NCBI GenBank assembly: GCA_002694585.1
Contig: NZMM01000045.1
Location: 29,523 to 36,314, forward strand
DNA from: Methanobacteriota archaeon
GTDB taxonomy: Archaea; Thermoplasmatota; Poseidoniia; Poseidoniales; Poseidoniaceae
DNA: 6,792 nt
Direction: 5' to 3'
Shown piece by piece: positions 6,118-6,792 of this stretch. The notes under the pieces are model-generated. The model was not told the DNA's origin and searched no databases. It was given only the letters and a program-made list of their open reading frames with translations. Position numbers and translations under genes: made by a program. Position 1 is the first letter of the stretch. Each line of letters begins with the position of its first letter.

Positions 6118-6777
6118 ATGGACGGACTCGACTGTGTGGTCTTCGATTGCGACGGCGTTCTTGTGGACGCCACCTCCTCATGGCGTACGCTTCACGATCA
6201 TTTTGGGACGGACAACAACGCGAACCTCCAACGCTTCATCGCGGGAGAGTTCGATGACCTGACCTTCATGCGATCGGACATTGCGCTGTGGAAAGCCGTA
6301 CAGGACCCCATCCATCAGGACGACCTCTTCCGCGCCTACGCGGGAGCTCGGTTGATGCCTGGTGCACGGGAGTTGGTTCGCGACCTCCAGGAACGAGGCG
6401 TTTACGTGGCCATCGTATCTGCTGGTGTGGATTTGTTCGTTTCGAGCATTGCCGCCATGCTGAAGGTTGACGATTGGATCGCCAACGGCTTCACCTTCGA
6501 CGATGAGGGTTGGTTGCTGGACGAAGGTGTGTGCCGGCTTCATGCAACCGGAAAGGGCGCCATCATCGACCGCTTGGTCGAGATGCACGGCTTTGATGTA
6601 ACCAACGTGGTGAGCATTGGCGATTCAGAGATGGATTTGTCCATGCAGGTTGAAGGAAGTCGATTTATCGGCTTCAACCCCACCCGGGAGAGCTCAAAAG
6701 CGGCCTTTTTGGAAGCAGGCGTTCCCGTTGTCCATGGCAAAGACCTCGCCGGTGTTCGCGAGCATCTCGGTCTGTGA
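6118..6777 (+). CDS. HAD-superfamily subfamily IB phosphoserine-phosphatase-like hydrolase
   Basis: Numbering from ATG 6118, this 219-residue protein has the full HAD motif set. Motif I is 'FDCDGVLVD' with nucleophile Asp10 and acid/base Asp12; motif II is Ser101 in 'IVSAG'; motif III is Lys146 in 'TGKGA'; motif IV is 'GDSEMD' with Asp169 and Asp173 for Mg2+. The early 'SSWRTLHDHFG' and 'F.AGEFDD....SDIALWK' cap signature is that of the archaeal PSPase-like HAD-IB family, so a phosphate monoester hydrolase, perhaps phosphoserine phosphatase (serine synthesis), is likely; the substrate is not proven. No signal peptide or TM is seen, so it should be cytoplasmic. GTG 6097 gives seven more residues; ATG is chosen because it places motif I at the usual distance from the start. 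Neither start has a clear Shine-Dalgarno. Codon use is less C-ending than in the upstream gene. The enzyme looks intact. Confidence 0.92.
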   Translation: MDGLDCVVFDCDGVLVDATSSWRTLHDHFGTDNNANLQRFIAGEFDDLTFMRSDIALWKAVQDPIHQDDLFRAYAGARLMPGARELVRDLQERGVYVAIVSAGVDLFVSSIAAMLKVDDWIANGFTFDDEGWLLDEGVCRLHATGKGAIIDRLVEMHGFDVTNVVSIGDSEMDLSMQVEGSRFIGFNPTRESSKAAFLEAGVPVVHGKDLAGVREHLGL

Positions 6778-6792
6778 TCACGCGAAGGGAAT

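Noticed and set aside
1610..6181. Very long open frame on the minus strand (1523 codons) opposite the giant gene
   Set aside because: It is the mirror of a gene with extreme GAC/GTC/GAG codon bias, which removes stops on the opposite strand. Its product is a low-complexity His/Val/Gly/Asp/Arg mixture with no domain, and it runs through the hairpins and into the HAD gene.
6778..6792. Right-edge sequence after the HAD stop
   Set aside because: Fifteen bases are too few to support any feature.
1..6792. tRNA, rRNA, CRISPR array, insertion sequence or attachment site
   Set aside because: No cloverleaf-like sequence, spaced direct repeats, transposase-like frame or terminal inverted repeats were found on either strand.

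Overview
The window holds two genes on the + strand and a 158-bp gap between them. It is GC-rich, and C-ending codons dominate the larger gene. The best taxonomic clue is the segment 'VSPVIATILMVAITVV' near the end of the first protein. This is the N-terminal helix of archaeal type IV pilins. Together with giant, acidic, N-glycosylation-rich surface proteins and an archaeal-type HAD subfamily IB phosphatase, it points to a euryarchaeon. A marine Thermoplasmatota such as Marine Group II (Poseidoniales) is my best guess; this is inference, with no marker gene in view.

Positions 2-5959 are one uninterrupted reading frame, open at the left edge, so the N-terminus and any signal peptide lie outside the window. 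At least 1985 residues are present. In order they are: parallel beta-helix coils; a small inserted beta-sandwich with two DSWG motifs; more beta-helix; a CBM9/DOMON-like carbohydrate-binding-type domain; three or four cadherin/Ig-like stalk repeats with VNDAP linkers; a Cys-containing juxtamembrane segment; a transmembrane helix followed by RR and a run of Glu; and, unexpectedly, a complete type IV pilin module with its own processing site, hydrophobic helix and head domain.

Positions 5960-6117 contain no convincing gene or archaeal promoter. They do hold a dense run of GC-rich hairpins: a 13-bp stem with one bulge, a 6-bp stem with a UUCG loop, and an 11-bp perfect stem whose 5' arm can alternatively pair upstream.

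Positions 6118-6777 (or from GTG at 6097) encode a complete HAD-IB phosphoserine-phosphatase-like hydrolase, probably a cytoplasmic metabolic enzyme with no evident functional tie to the surface protein.

The most notable feature is the fusion of a pilin to the C-terminus of a giant adhesin-like ectodomain. The predicted topology (outside - TM1 - cytoplasmic acidic loop with prepilin-peptidase-like site - TM2 - outside) would let one polypeptide be cut into a membrane-anchored adhesin and a pilin subunit, or would tether the adhesin to a pilus-like assembly.
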